DNA of 64,000 bases from the NCBI GenBank assembly GCA_002492525.1, contig DKZA01000008.1:62001-126000 (forward strand), given 5' to 3'. A program made the position numbers and the translations under genes. The notes under the pieces are model-generated. The model was given only the letters and a program-made list of their open reading frames with translations. It had not been told where the DNA came from and did no database searches. The stretch is from Lachnospiraceae bacterium UBA7086. GTDB lineage: Bacteria > Bacillota > Clostridia > Lachnospirales > Lachnospiraceae. This document shows positions 15,797 through 24,998 of the stretch, piece by piece. Every line of letters starts with the position of its first letter. Within the stretch, counting starts at the first letter, position 1.

Positions 15797-17524
15797 CTTT
15801 CTTTCGGGTTTTCTTTTGGCTTTGCCGCCTCCAGTCTTTTTTTTACGTCTGCGCCTTTTTTTCTTTTTTACACGTTTTCTCCTTGTCCCGTCTGGCAGAA
15901 GATGCATCTTATGTGCCAGATGAATCAGCATCGTTCCTTTCGGAAAGGCTTCCAGTTCTTCCTCGCTCACGCCGCCTATCAGAAGAAGAATTGCAAAATA
16001 AACACAAATACCCACTCCGATCGCAGCAAGCAGCACTACCCGGCTCACCGGCACAATAAACATCAGTCCATGATAAACGCCGAAAGCCGCTGCCCCCATC
16101 ACTCCCGCCGCCAGGAGCGGTTTTAAGAAAAACTTCACAATATCCAGCCGGTACTCCAAATGTTTCCTGACCGACCACTGATTGAGTACGCACACCACCA
16201 GAGAATAAATGATATTGGCGCAGGCCAGTGCGTAGAGATCCATCTGTGTATTAAATAATAACAAAATCAATCCGGCCACCTGGATCACCAGCGCAATCCC
16301 CGCATGGATTACCGGCGTATTAACCTTCCCGATCCCCTGTAGCACCGCATTGGTCAGCGTAGAAAGGCCATAAAGAACAATCGTTACCGACAATGCCGCA
16401 AGAAGCCCGGAGGCAATATCCAGGGATTCTTTCTGCGGGAAAATAAACTGCATGATTGGTTTCGGCAGCACCGCCATACCCACCACGGCGGGTATGGCAA
16501 TCAGCATCGTCATCTGGATTGCCTTAGATACCTGCCTGCGTGTCTGCTCAAACCCGCCTCTTGCATAAGACGCAGAAACCCCCGGCATCATAGCCGAAGA
16601 CATGGCCGAGGCTATGGCAATCGGAATATTGATGACCGCGATCGCCTGGGTGGCAAAAATGCCATAGTGATTGGACGCAATCACATCATCCACCTGCTTG
16701 GCATCCATAATGTTATAATAAATAGTCATATTGATAACGGTAGAACAATTGTAGATAAAAGTACTTAAGATAAAAGGCGTGACTACGGTAAAAATCACTT
16801 TAAAGATTTGCCCGTAAGTCTCCTCATGCCAGCTTTGATCTCGTTCCACCCGCCTTTGAATAATCTTTCTGTTTAACCGGTACATGCCAAACATAAAAAG
16901 GAGTCCCGTCAGCACACCGGCACCGGTTCCGATCGCACTGCCTGCCGAACCATAGATAGCGCGGGTAGTATTGTCCTCATCTATTACCAGTCCGATCAAA
17001 AGATGGGCAGCCAGAATACTGATGGCAGCGTTCATGATCTGTTCTAAGACCTGGGAAATAGAAGTATGCAGCATGGAACTGTGCGCCTGGAAATATCCCC
17101 GCAAAACACCCAGGAAGCCGGAAAAGAAAATGGTCGGCGAAAGAACCCTGAGCGCTACCACTGCATTGGGATTCTCTCTCACCAGCCAGGGTGCCCCCAC
17201 AAAGGTTAGAACGGAAGCTGCTCCTCCCACAATGAGCACATAAAGAAGTGCACAGATAAAAACTCTCTGGGCATTACGATATTCCTTAAAGGCAAGTCTC
17301 TGAGCGATTACTTTGGAGATTGCAGAAGGAATACTATAAGAAGAAATAAGAAGAATAATGGTATAGATATTAATGGCTGCACTGTAATAACCGTTACCTT
17401 CGATTCCGATGATACTAAGAAGCGGGCTTCTGTAAATCAGACTGATCACTTTGACAAGCATACCGGCTGCCGCCAGAATACCGGCCTGGAACACGAACGT
17501 ATTTTTTTTCTTTGGTTGTTCCAT
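15788..17524 (-). CDS. SpoVB/MurJ-type lipid flippase (oligosaccharide flippase, MATE/MOP superfamily)
   Basis: A 578-residue polytopic membrane protein, with about 14 hydrophobic helices, of the MOP flippase superfamily. The N-terminal QAGILAAAGMLVKVISLIYR and LRGYFQAHSSMLHTSISQVLEQ segments are typical of the SpoVB group, which is needed for spore cortex peptidoglycan and probably flips lipid II during sporulation. A vegetative MurJ-like role cannot be excluded. The C-terminus is an unusually basic tail rich in Lys/Arg (last 30 residues). ATG 17524 begins MEQPKKKNTF, with GGAG about 14 nt upstream; the extension to 17572 lacks support and reads into the glgA terminator. Confidence 0.88.
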   Translation of the reverse strand: MEQPKKKNTFVFQAGILAAAGMLVKVISLIYRSPLLSIIGIEGNGYYSAAINIYTIILLISSYSIPSAISKVIAQRLAFKEYRNAQRVFICALLYVLIVGGAASVLTFVGAPWLVRENPNAVVALRVLSPTIFFSGFLGVLRGYFQAHSSMLHTSISQVLEQIMNAAISILAAHLLIGLVIDEDNTTRAIYGSAGSAIGTGAGVLTGLLFMFGMYRLNRKIIQRRVERDQSWHEETYGQIFKVIFTVVTPFILSTFIYNCSTVINMTIYYNIMDAKQVDDVIASNHYGIFATQAIAVINIPIAIASAMSSAMMPGVSASYARGGFEQTRRQVSKAIQMTMLIAIPAVVGMAVLPKPIMQFIFPQKESLDIASGLLAALSVTIVLYGLSTLTNAVLQGIGKVNTPVIHAGIALVIQVAGLILLLFNTQMDLYALACANIIYSLVVCVLNQWSVRKHLEYRLDIVKFFLKPLLAAGVMGAAAFGVYHGLMFIVPVSRVVLLAAIGVGICVYFAILLLIGGVSEEELEAFPKGTMLIHLAHKMHLLPDGTRRKRVKKKKRRRRKKKTGGGKAKRKPERKNK

Positions 17525-17555
17525 GTAGTTTCTACCCACTCCTTTCCGTTTATGC

Positions 17556-17599
17556 GCGCAAAACGGAAACAATCCATATCCATGGATTATTTCCGTTTT
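17556..17599 (-). terminator. glgA terminator
   Basis: Long inverted repeat (17560-17577 and 17582-17599): 17 paired positions with a single C/A mismatch and a 4-nt loop, ending in UUUU on the minus strand. It lies 22 nt after the glgA stop. Confidence 0.8.
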
Positions 17600-17620
17600 C
17601 AGAATATCTTTTTACGACTT

Positions 17621-19066
17621 TTATCCAATCAGCCAATCATACATTTCCTGATATTTTCTCGCCGATACCTGCCAGGAGAAATCAGCCGCCATACCCCTGT
17701 CTACGATCTTATTCCACTCCCGTTTCTTATCGTAATAAATATGCTCTGCATAGCGGATCGTTCCCAGCATTTCATGGGCGTTATAATTGGTAAAGCTAAA
17801 TCCTGTCCCGCTTCCCTCATACTCATTATATGGCTGTACCGTATCTTTCAGACCACCTGTTTCCCGCACGATCGGCACCGTGCCGTAACGAAGGGACATC
17901 AGCTGACTCAAACCGCAGGGTTCAAATAAGGAAGGCATCAGAAACGCATCGCTGGCCGCATAAATCTTATGGGAGAGCGCATCTGAATAGTAAATATTCG
18001 CCGAAACCTTACCGTGATATTTCCAGTCAAAATGACGGAACATATTCTCATACTGCTCTTCGCCGGTACCAAGCACAACAATCTGCACATTATCCTGACA
18101 AAGCTCATCCATCACATAGGCGATCAGATCAAATCCCTTCTGTCCCGTCAGTCTGGACACAATGCCGATGAGCATCGTCTTGTCATCCTGGTTCAACCCT
18201 AATTCTGCCTGGAGAGCCCGTTTATTCTTAATCTTCTCCTTGCGGAAATTGATGGCATTGTATTGAAATTCAATATTTTTATCCGTTTCCGGATTAAATT
18301 CCTCGTAATCAATACCATTCACAATGCCTCGCAGATCACCTGCCCTGGCACATAACAAACCGTTTAATCCCTCGCCATAGAAAGCCGTTTTGATTTCCTC
18401 AGCATAAGTATCACTGACCGTGGTAATCGCATCTGCATACACCAGGCCGCCTTTTAAAAGATTGGCATCTTTATAGGCTTCCAGTTTGTCCGCCGTAAAG
18501 AAATAACCCGGAAGTCCGGTAATCTCCTTCACTTCCTTCACGCTCCACTTTCCCTGGAATTTCAAGTTGTGAATCGTCATTACCGTCTTGATACCCCTGT
18601 AGAACTCACCACCCTGAAAACGTTCCTTCAGATATACCGGAATCAGACCTGTCTGCCAGTCATGGCAATGAATCAAGTCCGGTCGAAAGTCAATCACCGG
18701 CAGAATACACAAGGCTGCTTTACAGAAAAAAGAATACTTTTCTATCTCAAACAAAGCGTTGTCGCTGTAGGGCTGGAATCCGTTGAAATAACTCTCATTA
18801 TCAACGAAGTAATACTTCACCCCGTCTACCTCGGCCTCCAAAATCCCCACGTACTCTTCTTTCCAGTGGAAATCCATGTAAAAATGCGTCTTATATGTGA
18901 GTTTATCTTTCATCTCCTGCTTCATACAGGTATACTTGGGAAGAATGACTCTCACATCAAAATATTCCTTATCAATACATTTGGGCAGAGAACCAACCAC
19001 GTCAGCAAGCCCGCCTGTCTTGATAAAAGGTACGCCCTCCGATGCAACAAATAATATTTTTTTCAT
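17621..19066 (-). CDS. glgA: Glycogen synthase
   Basis: GT5 glycosyltransferase using ADP-glucose to extend alpha-1,4-glucan. The 481-residue protein begins MKKILFVASEGVPFIKTGGLADVVGSL (only the KTGGL motif near 16-20 is key for ADP-glucose binding). It also has HCHDWQTGLIP, TIHNLKFQG, and the C-terminal acceptor motif PSLFEPCGLSQL. GGAGGG lies 5 nt before the ATG. It is apparently monocistronic, with a terminator downstream. The leader (19067-19171) contains an imperfect inverted repeat (AGCTC at 19092-19096 with GAGCT at 19113-19117). Confidence 0.97.
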   Translation of the reverse strand: MKKILFVASEGVPFIKTGGLADVVGSLPKCIDKEYFDVRVILPKYTCMKQEMKDKLTYKTHFYMDFHWKEEYVGILEAEVDGVKYYFVDNESYFNGFQPYSDNALFEIEKYSFFCKAALCILPVIDFRPDLIHCHDWQTGLIPVYLKERFQGGEFYRGIKTVMTIHNLKFQGKWSVKEVKEITGLPGYFFTADKLEAYKDANLLKGGLVYADAITTVSDTYAEEIKTAFYGEGLNGLLCARAGDLRGIVNGIDYEEFNPETDKNIEFQYNAINFRKEKIKNKRALQAELGLNQDDKTMLIGIVSRLTGQKGFDLIAYVMDELCQDNVQIVVLGTGEEQYENMFRHFDWKYHGKVSANIYYSDALSHKIYAASDAFLMPSLFEPCGLSQLMSLRYGTVPIVRETGGLKDTVQPYNEYEGSGTGFSFTNYNAHEMLGTIRYAEHIYYDKKREWNKIVDRGMAADFSWQVSARKYQEMYDWLIG

Positions 19067-19171
19067 GATAACCCTCCAATTATAAATTGCCAGCTCTGCA
19101 TGGGCAGCGCATGAGCTCCTACCCCATAGTATACAATATTTTACGTGGCAATAAAAGGATTATTTTGAAAA

Positions 19172-19690
19172 TTAACGGCGATATTGTAATCTGATCTTAT
19201 CCGCAATCAATGCGATAAACTCTGAATTGGTCGGCTTTCCTTTCCCTGTATTGATCGTATACCCGAAAAGAGCATCCAATGTCTCCATCCTGCCTCTTGA
19301 CCAGGCCACTTCTATGGCATGTCTGATGGCGCGTTCCACCCGGCTTGGTGTGGTCTGATACTTCTTCGCAATGGTAGGATACAGGATTTTGGTAATCGAA
19401 CCAAGCATCTCCACATCTTCCACAGACATCATGATGGCCTCCCGCAGATACTGATACCCCTTAATATGCGCGGGCACACCAATCTCGTGAATCATATCCG
19501 TCACATCCTTTTCCAGATCTCTCACGACAGATTCCGCCACCGCAGGCGCAGGCCCTGCTGCCGCCTGATCCGCCTCCCCGGACGGAACGGTAATCATAAT
19601 CTGGAATTCTTTATTGGTGCTTATCAGATTATTGATAATCCGGTAAAACTGCTCCTGATCTCGTGTCGCTGTCACATTTAATGTTTCCAT
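19172..19690 (-). CDS. Spo0A C-terminal effector-domain protein lacking a receiver domain
   Basis: A 172-residue protein. Residues about 60-172 are an intact Spo0A DNA-binding domain: IHEIGVPAHIKGYQYLREAI, LGSITKILYPTIAKKY, the recognition-helix segment SRVERAIRHAIEVAWSRG, and KPTNSEFIALIADKIRL. Spo0A normally carries a roughly 120-residue receiver before this domain. Here the first 60 residues have no phospho-acceptor Asp or receiver motifs and end in an Ala/Pro-rich linker. GGAGG sits 6 nt before the ATG and no receiver frame lies upstream, so the short form is real. It occurs next to the spoIVB region, where spo0A usually sits, but nhaC intervenes. It could be a phosphorylation-independent paralogue or competitor at 0A boxes. 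Confidence 0.88.
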   Translation of the reverse strand: METLNVTATRDQEQFYRIINNLISTNKEFQIMITVPSGEADQAAAGPAPAVAESVVRDLEKDVTDMIHEIGVPAHIKGYQYLREAIMMSVEDVEMLGSITKILYPTIAKKYQTTPSRVERAIRHAIEVAWSRGRMETLDALFGYTINTGKGKPTNSEFIALIADKIRLQYRR

Positions 19691-19834
19691 TTGCTTCCTC
19701 CGTTTTCCCCTTTTACTACTGACCGTCTTCTGTTTGTTTCCGGTTCATTTCCATTATAAACAATAGTCTGTGTCTGGGGAACATTTAGGCATCGCATTAC
19801 TATCATATGCAAGACAGCGTCCGCATTTGCCATT

Positions 19835-21223
19835 TTACCGTCGCAGACATGATCCGCCTGAGGTTTTTCTGCCATATCCGGTGACAATGGCCGTTACAAG
19901 AATCACTAACATACAAATAGAATAATAATTTACAAAAGGAATCTGCGCCGGCGCCACCGCAAACGCCTCTCCAAACTGAGCCGACTGCTGTGCCGGAATC
20001 ACGCAATGCACCGTCCAGGGTGCCAGAAAACAGAATACACATCCCGTACAATCCAGGAGATTGGCTCTGCGGTAACGATCCACGCCTGCCCGTTCTCCAA
20101 TCTCATTTACCAAATCTCCCAATGCCACGATAGCCACAGAAATAACACCTGTAATCATACTGAGAATCCCTGTAGAAAGTACAATGGTTACCTCCGTACT
20201 TCGTTCACTTTTGGCAAAACGCTGTAAGAAAGCTCCCACATCTTCAAACAGACCGCTCTGCTCCATGACGCCAAGCAGGGCAAACACGGCAATCAGCATG
20301 GCCACCGTACCCGCTGTCCCGCCAATAGCTTCTGTCACCAGTCCTGACACTGCAAAACCGCCCGGAAAAGCCACCAGATCTTCCATGGTATAAATACCGC
20401 TTACTAAACCGGCCGCCGCGCCGGCCAGTATCCCGTAAGACAGAGCCGTAATCAGATGCCTGCGCATCAGACAAAGCACTACAATGGTAACCGGCACCAC
20501 CAGCATGATCAGACTCAAAGGTCTTACTGCCGCCTCCTGCATGGATTCTGCCATCAGGCTGTCGTCTCCCTTCCTGGTGAAAGCCAGAAAGAGCACAAAG
20601 GCTCCCAAAGCTGCCGGGATACTGTAACGCATCCTGGTTCTGACTACGGTTCCTAAATCCGCATGCTGGGTGGAAGAAGACGCTATCGTTGTATCGGAGA
20701 TAGGCCCTAAATTATCGCCAAAAGCAGCACCCGACACAATAGCGCCCAATACATACTGGGGTGCAGCACCGGCCATGACGCCTACCGGAAACAGAATCGG
20801 AATCACCACAAAATAAGTTCCCACCGATGTCCCCGTGGAAAAAGCAAGCAGACAGGTGATCAGAAAAGCCGCCGCCACAAACCATCTGCCGGTCAGTCCC
20901 ACGGTCACCACATAACTGGCAATCGTCTGCACCATACCGCTTCCTGAAATCAGCTTGCCGGAAACTGCCGCTAACATCACCGCCAGTACGATCACCGCAA
21001 ACATCGGTTTACATAATCCATAAACAATGGCCTCTCCGTATGCCTTATCATCTTCAGCAAAAAGGGCGCCTGCCACAAGCGCCGCAAAAAAAGCCACCAC
21101 ATAGCCGTTTACATTAGACTGCCTGCAGGCTGCCCACAAGATCATGCAGGCTGCCGTAAGAAGAGGTATCAGCCTGCCAAAAGTCCCCAGTCTAAACTCC
21201 AACCGCCCTGTTCCGTTTTTCAT
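19835..21223 (-). CDS. NhaC-family Na+/H+ (or substrate/cation) antiporter
   Basis: A 462-residue polytopic membrane protein with about 12 helices. The signature GAAFGDNLGPISDTTIASS near 180 is the conserved core of the NhaC family, whose members exchange Na+ for H+ or, as in MleN, malate for lactate plus Na+. LLAFSTGTSVGTYFVVIPI is another conserved element. GAGGGAG lies 6 nt before the ATG. It separates spoIVB from the Spo0A-like gene. The substrate cannot be assigned from sequence. Confidence 0.9.
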   Translation of the reverse strand: MKNGTGRLEFRLGTFGRLIPLLTAACMILWAACRQSNVNGYVVAFFAALVAGALFAEDDKAYGEAIVYGLCKPMFAVIVLAVMLAAVSGKLISGSGMVQTIASYVVTVGLTGRWFVAAAFLITCLLAFSTGTSVGTYFVVIPILFPVGVMAGAAPQYVLGAIVSGAAFGDNLGPISDTTIASSSTQHADLGTVVRTRMRYSIPAALGAFVLFLAFTRKGDDSLMAESMQEAAVRPLSLIMLVVPVTIVVLCLMRRHLITALSYGILAGAAAGLVSGIYTMEDLVAFPGGFAVSGLVTEAIGGTAGTVAMLIAVFALLGVMEQSGLFEDVGAFLQRFAKSERSTEVTIVLSTGILSMITGVISVAIVALGDLVNEIGERAGVDRYRRANLLDCTGCVFCFLAPWTVHCVIPAQQSAQFGEAFAVAPAQIPFVNYYSICMLVILVTAIVTGYGRKTSGGSCLRR

Positions 21224-21242
21224 AATTGTCTCCCTCTATTCT

Positions 21243-21258
21243 CTCTGTACATACAGAG
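21243..21258. promoter_or_regulatory. 16-bp palindrome in the antiporter leader
   Basis: CTCTGTA-CA-TACAGAG is a perfect inverted repeat with a 2-bp centre, between the candidate promoter and the ribosome-binding site of the antiporter gene. The loop is too small for a stable RNA hairpin, so a DNA operator is more likely. Confidence 0.35.
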
Positions 21259-21270
21259 TCTTTTGGGCAA

Positions 21271-21299
21271 ATTGTATCATAAGGGAGAATATTTTTCCA
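21271..21299 (-). promoter_or_regulatory. Candidate sigma-A promoter of the antiporter gene
   Basis: Minus strand TGGAAA (21294-21299), 17-bp spacer, TACAAT (21271-21276), about 50 nt before the start codon and just after the spoIVB stop. Confidence 0.45.
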
Positions 21300-21305
21300 G
21301 TCCTG

Positions 21306-22649
21306 TCAATGGGTCAGCATTTCTTCAATAAAAATTCCGTACCCTCTTGTGGAATCATTTACCAGCACATGTGTCACCGCCCCGACCAGTTTGCCGTTCT
21401 GGATGATGGGACTGCCGCTCATTCCCTGAATAATGCCGCCAGTGAGTGTCAGTAGTTTCTCGTCCACCACCCGGATAACGATACCACGGTTTACATTTTC
21501 GTGTTCCAGATTCACTTCCACAATCTCCACATCATAAAATTCCGGTTCTCCGGAAACAGAGCAGATAATCTGCGCCGGTCCCAGTTCAATTTCCTGCTTT
21601 AAAGCAATCGGTATGGGTTCATAGCCGGTATCTTCCATGCGGCTTTCATCACACACACCAAATATTCCCTCCGCCGTATTCTCCGTAATCTCACCGATCA
21701 CATTATCACTGTCATATTCAATAAACCCCGTCAATTCTCCCGGTGAACCGTTAGAACCTCTGGTAATTCCCACGATTTCCGTCTTATATAACATTCCCTC
21801 TTCCAGATTCATTAAAATAGAAGTATCCACATCATTAATCCCATGCCCCAGGGCGCCAAAGGTATGATCCGTTCCTTCATAAGTCATGGTTCCGATTCCC
21901 TGGGCGTTATCCCGTATCCAGATACCCAGCTTCCATTCCCTGCTTTTATTGATATCAGGCTCTATCATAACATCTGTTATTTCATCATTTCTTTTAATGG
22001 TCAATACCATATCTTTTCCTTCAGATTCTTCCACAAGCCGGATAAACTGCTTCTTATTCTCCACTGTCTTTCCGTCAATCTCCAGAATATAATCCCCCTT
22101 TTGCAGCACATACTTAGCCGGTGATACCGTTTCTCCATCACTGTTCTCAAACTCTCCAATTCCCACCACAAGTACCCCGTTTGTCTTTACATAGATACCG
22201 ATAGGAATACCGGAAGGAATCAGCATTTTATCCTGAATTACCTCTATATCTACATTTTTATAAGGAAGAACACCGAACAGCTTTAAATCCATCTGATAAG
22301 TATCAATCTCGTTTGCTCTGACTTTTACCGTATGTGCAAAATCTACATGGATACTTCTTTCGCCATCCTCTTCATCAAACGCCTCCGTATCTGCCAGTTC
22401 CGTCACGGAAGCTGCCTGAGCCGCCTCCTCTTTTATCCGGTAAATCTCTCCGGATACAGGAACCCTGAAATCCAATTCCTGCTCCACACCGGCGCGGATT
22501 TTAATGGTAGAGGGGATTTTGTCCCAATAGGCAAAATAAATTGTCAGAATCAGTGCTATTACCCCTGCAAAGAGTAAAAGATATAAGAAGCCTTTGTATT
22601 TTTTCTCCTGTTGTCTGGTCATATATATCAAATCGTTCAATTTTATCAT
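21306..22649 (-). CDS. spoIVB: SpoIVB peptidase
   Basis: Forespore-secreted S55-family serine protease that cleaves SpoIVFA to trigger pro-sigma-K processing. The 447-residue protein has an N-terminal signal anchor (about 20-41), a PDZ domain (about 140-230, with YVLQKGDYILEIDGK) and the S55 catalytic domain. The predicted catalytic His is H269 in GALGHGI, the Ser is S411 in QGMSGSPI, and D396 in VIRVVDEK is in the right place for the Asp. It starts at ATG 22649, with AGGAAAG 7 nt upstream. It lies downstream of recN, as in Bacillus, but a terminator between them implies separate sporulation-specific transcription. Confidence 0.96.
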   Translation of the reverse strand: MIKLNDLIYMTRQQEKKYKGFLYLLLFAGVIALILTIYFAYWDKIPSTIKIRAGVEQELDFRVPVSGEIYRIKEEAAQAASVTELADTEAFDEEDGERSIHVDFAHTVKVRANEIDTYQMDLKLFGVLPYKNVDIEVIQDKMLIPSGIPIGIYVKTNGVLVVGIGEFENSDGETVSPAKYVLQKGDYILEIDGKTVENKKQFIRLVEESEGKDMVLTIKRNDEITDVMIEPDINKSREWKLGIWIRDNAQGIGTMTYEGTDHTFGALGHGINDVDTSILMNLEEGMLYKTEIVGITRGSNGSPGELTGFIEYDSDNVIGEITENTAEGIFGVCDESRMEDTGYEPIPIALKQEIELGPAQIICSVSGEPEFYDVEIVEVNLEHENVNRGIVIRVVDEKLLTLTGGIIQGMSGSPIIQNGKLVGAVTHVLVNDSTRGYGIFIEEMLTH

Positions 22650-22674
22650 TCCTCGTCTTTCCTATTTTCTTAAC

Positions 22675-22706
22675 AGAAAAAGGACACACATTAAAGTATG
22701 TCCTTT
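22675..22706 (-). terminator. recN (block) terminator
   Basis: Minus-strand 11-bp stem (AAAGGACATAC pairing with GTGTGTCCTTT, one G-U) with a 6-nt loop followed by TTTT. It lies 30 nt after the recN stop and ends the argR-recN side of the operon before spoIVB. Confidence 0.8.
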
Positions 22707-22735
22707 CTAGTATATGAAAAATCTGATTTTTTAAT

Positions 22736-24418
22736 TTAATATTGTTTTGTTTTTCTTGCCAAATCTTTCATTTCCTCGGCATTTTTCAAAACATTCTCCG
22801 TAATCAGTGCACCGCCGAGCATCCTGGCAAGTTCCTCCACGCTCTCCTTTTCATTCAGCTGTCTGATCTCTGTGACGGACCGGTCATTCGTCACCTGTTT
22901 TTCTATATAAAAATGGGTGTCCGCCATAGCGGCTATCTGTGGCAGATGGGTAATACAGATTAACTGATGACCCTTTCCTAAAATTCCCATTTTTTCTGAT
23001 ACCTTCCAAGCCGTTCTTCCACTGATCCCGGTATCAATTTCATCAAATATCAAGGTTTCTATCTCATCCTTATCAGCCAGTACCGTCTTAAGGGCCAGCA
23101 TAATACGGGAAAGTTCACCGCCGCTAGCCACCTGCGTCAATTCTTTTAATGCTTCTCCCGTATTCGTGGAAATCAGAAAGGTAACCTGGTCATATCCGTT
23201 TTCTCCCGTCCGTTCTTTATCTGGCGTTACCTGAATCTGGAAAGCCACATGATCAAAATTAAGATCCATAAGCGCCTGCCGCATCTTATCTGAAAGAACA
23301 TCGGCATTTTTGAGCCTTATTCGCGAAATCTCTTCACATAGGGCAAGAACCTGTTTCGATAAAGTATCTGCTTTCTTTGACAATTCCATACGATAAGCGT
23401 CGTAATCCTGATATTTTGTAAGGCTCTTCTGTGCCTGCTCATAATAGCTAAGAATCTCTTCCACCGAATTTCCGTATTTTGCCTTTAAATGATTGAGCAG
23501 ATTGAGACGCCTCTCTGTCTGCTCAAAAAGCTGTGCATCAAATTCCAGATTCGTAAGATACTCCGCCATGGCTCTGTTGTAATCATTGAGCAGTCCGTCC
23601 ATATCCAGAAGCTGTTTTTCAAATTCCTGTAAAGCCTCATCATAAGCGGACACACTTCTGATCTCCCTAAGCGCCCGCCCCATCAGACTTCCCATACCAT
23701 TGTCTTCATAGCCGCACAGGGCATGAACATTCACAGCTGCCTCCTTAATTTTCTGTGCGTAAAGCATTTTCTGATAGGCTTTCTCTACCTCTTCATCTTC
23801 ACCAGCTGTAAGTGCAGCCTCCTCAATCTCCTTACACTCAAACTCCGCCAGAGACACTTCCCGTCTGCGGGTCTCCTCATCCATTTCGCCGGAAAGAAGC
23901 TCTTCCTGAATCTTCTTATATTGTCTGTATACCTCTTTTAAGGATGCTTTGGGGGCATCCAGGTCCTCCCCTGCATAAGCATCCAGAATCTCCAGCTGTC
24001 TGCCTGTTTGCAGAAGAGACTGATGCTCATGCTGTCCATGTATATCAATCAGTATCTCAGCCAGCTGCTTAAGCTGTCTGGCGGTCACCGTCTCCCCGCA
24101 CACCTTGCACACGCTTCGGTTGGGCATAATCTTTCTTTGTAAAATCACCTGTCCTTCCTCCAGGGGAAGTTCCAGTTCCCGGATTGCCCTGCGCTGTCTT
24201 TCGTTCTCCACATCAAAGATCAGTTCCACCAGCGCATATTCCGCGCCGGAACGTATCATCTCTTTATCCGCCTTAGCTCCCAAAGCCAGATTAATAGAAC
24301 CAATGATCACCGATTTACCGGCACCGGTCTCTCCTGTAAGGATATTAAGGCCTTCCCCGAAAGTAACTTCCGTCTCATCAATCAGAGCCAGATTTTTCAC
24401 ATGTAAACTCTGTAACAT
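22736..24418 (-). CDS. recN: DNA repair protein RecN
   Basis: SMC-like ATPase acting in double-strand break repair. In 560 residues: an N-terminal head starting MLQSLHVKNLALIDE with Walker A LTGETGAGKSV, a long central coiled coil (about 160-370), and a C-terminal head with signature VASGGELSRIMLALK and Walker B TLIFDEIDTGISG. Translation from ATG 24418 gives the family N-terminus; the upstream extension is the intergenic repeat element read through. It follows argR, the standard Firmicutes order. Confidence 0.97.
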   Translation of the reverse strand: MLQSLHVKNLALIDETEVTFGEGLNILTGETGAGKSVIIGSINLALGAKADKEMIRSGAEYALVELIFDVENERQRRAIRELELPLEEGQVILQRKIMPNRSVCKVCGETVTARQLKQLAEILIDIHGQHEHQSLLQTGRQLEILDAYAGEDLDAPKASLKEVYRQYKKIQEELLSGEMDEETRRREVSLAEFECKEIEEAALTAGEDEEVEKAYQKMLYAQKIKEAAVNVHALCGYEDNGMGSLMGRALREIRSVSAYDEALQEFEKQLLDMDGLLNDYNRAMAEYLTNLEFDAQLFEQTERRLNLLNHLKAKYGNSVEEILSYYEQAQKSLTKYQDYDAYRMELSKKADTLSKQVLALCEEISRIRLKNADVLSDKMRQALMDLNFDHVAFQIQVTPDKERTGENGYDQVTFLISTNTGEALKELTQVASGGELSRIMLALKTVLADKDEIETLIFDEIDTGISGRTAWKVSEKMGILGKGHQLICITHLPQIAAMADTHFYIEKQVTNDRSVTEIRQLNEKESVEELARMLGGALITENVLKNAEEMKDLARKTKQY

Positions 24419-24431
24419 ACTTATCCCCGTT

Positions 24432-24488
24432 CCCAAAAGTAAATTTGCTTCGCAAATTAACTTTGCGAGGTCTGCTTCGCAGCCTCGA
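24432..24488. repeat. Dispersed two-hairpin intergenic element, copy 1 (argR-recN gap)
   Basis: Begins CCCAAAAGTAAATT. Hairpin 1 pairs AAAGT-AAATTTGC with its complement around a TTC loop (12 of 13 positions). Hairpin 2 pairs CGAGG-T-CTGC with GCAG-CCTCG around a TTC loop (24466-24487). The same sequence occurs in inverted orientation at 57705-57757, and its first part at 58691-58716 and, diverged, at 62208-62236. Confidence 0.85.
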
Positions 24489-24523
24489 ATATAGCCAAAT
24501 TGTTTCCTAAAAGGTGTCAAAAG

Positions 24524-24976
24524 TCAACGGACTACCAGACGGCCGATTTTGTCCATGACTGCTTCCGCATCTTTCTCACTGCGCATAGCCATCATCACTG
24601 TATTATCCCCCGCGATACAACCTACAATCTCCTCAATCTTTAAGGCATCCACTGCAGCTGCAACCGCCATCGCCATACCGGATACTGTCTTTAAGACCAG
24701 AAGATTCTGCGCCAGCGCCATGGACACATACCCTTCCTTGAGCACTCTTCCGTACTTATCTCCCAGATGAGACTCCTCCTGGCTGAAAGCCACATACTTC
24801 TGCTGTCCCCTTCCATTGGGGATTTTGGAAAGCTTCAGTTCCCTGATATCCCGGGATACCGTAGCCTGCGTCACCTCATACCCGCTATCCCGCAGACGAT
24901 CCACCAGCTCCTCCTGGGTCTCTATCTCATATTTTGCAATCAATTCTATAATCTTCTCATGCCTTGCTTTTTTCAT
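24524..24976 (-). CDS. argR: Arginine repressor ArgR/AhrC
   Basis: A 150-residue arginine-responsive repressor: N-terminal winged helix with ELVDRLRDSGYEVTQATVSR (the SR of the recognition helix) and a C-terminal oligomerisation/arginine-binding domain ending in IVGCIAGDNTVMMAM, where the GDNT segment contacts arginine. It begins MKKARHEKIIELI. It sits between nadK and recN, its usual Firmicutes position, 22 nt after nadK. Confidence 0.97.
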   Translation of the reverse strand: MKKARHEKIIELIAKYEIETQEELVDRLRDSGYEVTQATVSRDIRELKLSKIPNGRGQQKYVAFSQEESHLGDKYGRVLKEGYVSMALAQNLLVLKTVSGMAMAVAAAVDALKIEEIVGCIAGDNTVMMAMRSEKDAEAVMDKIGRLVVR

Positions 24977-24998
24977 TCTTATCCCTGCCCTGTTCTGG

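Noticed and set aside
19067..19171. Sigma-A promoter for glgA
   Set aside because: TATACT is present, but no -35 at 16-18 bp could be supported.
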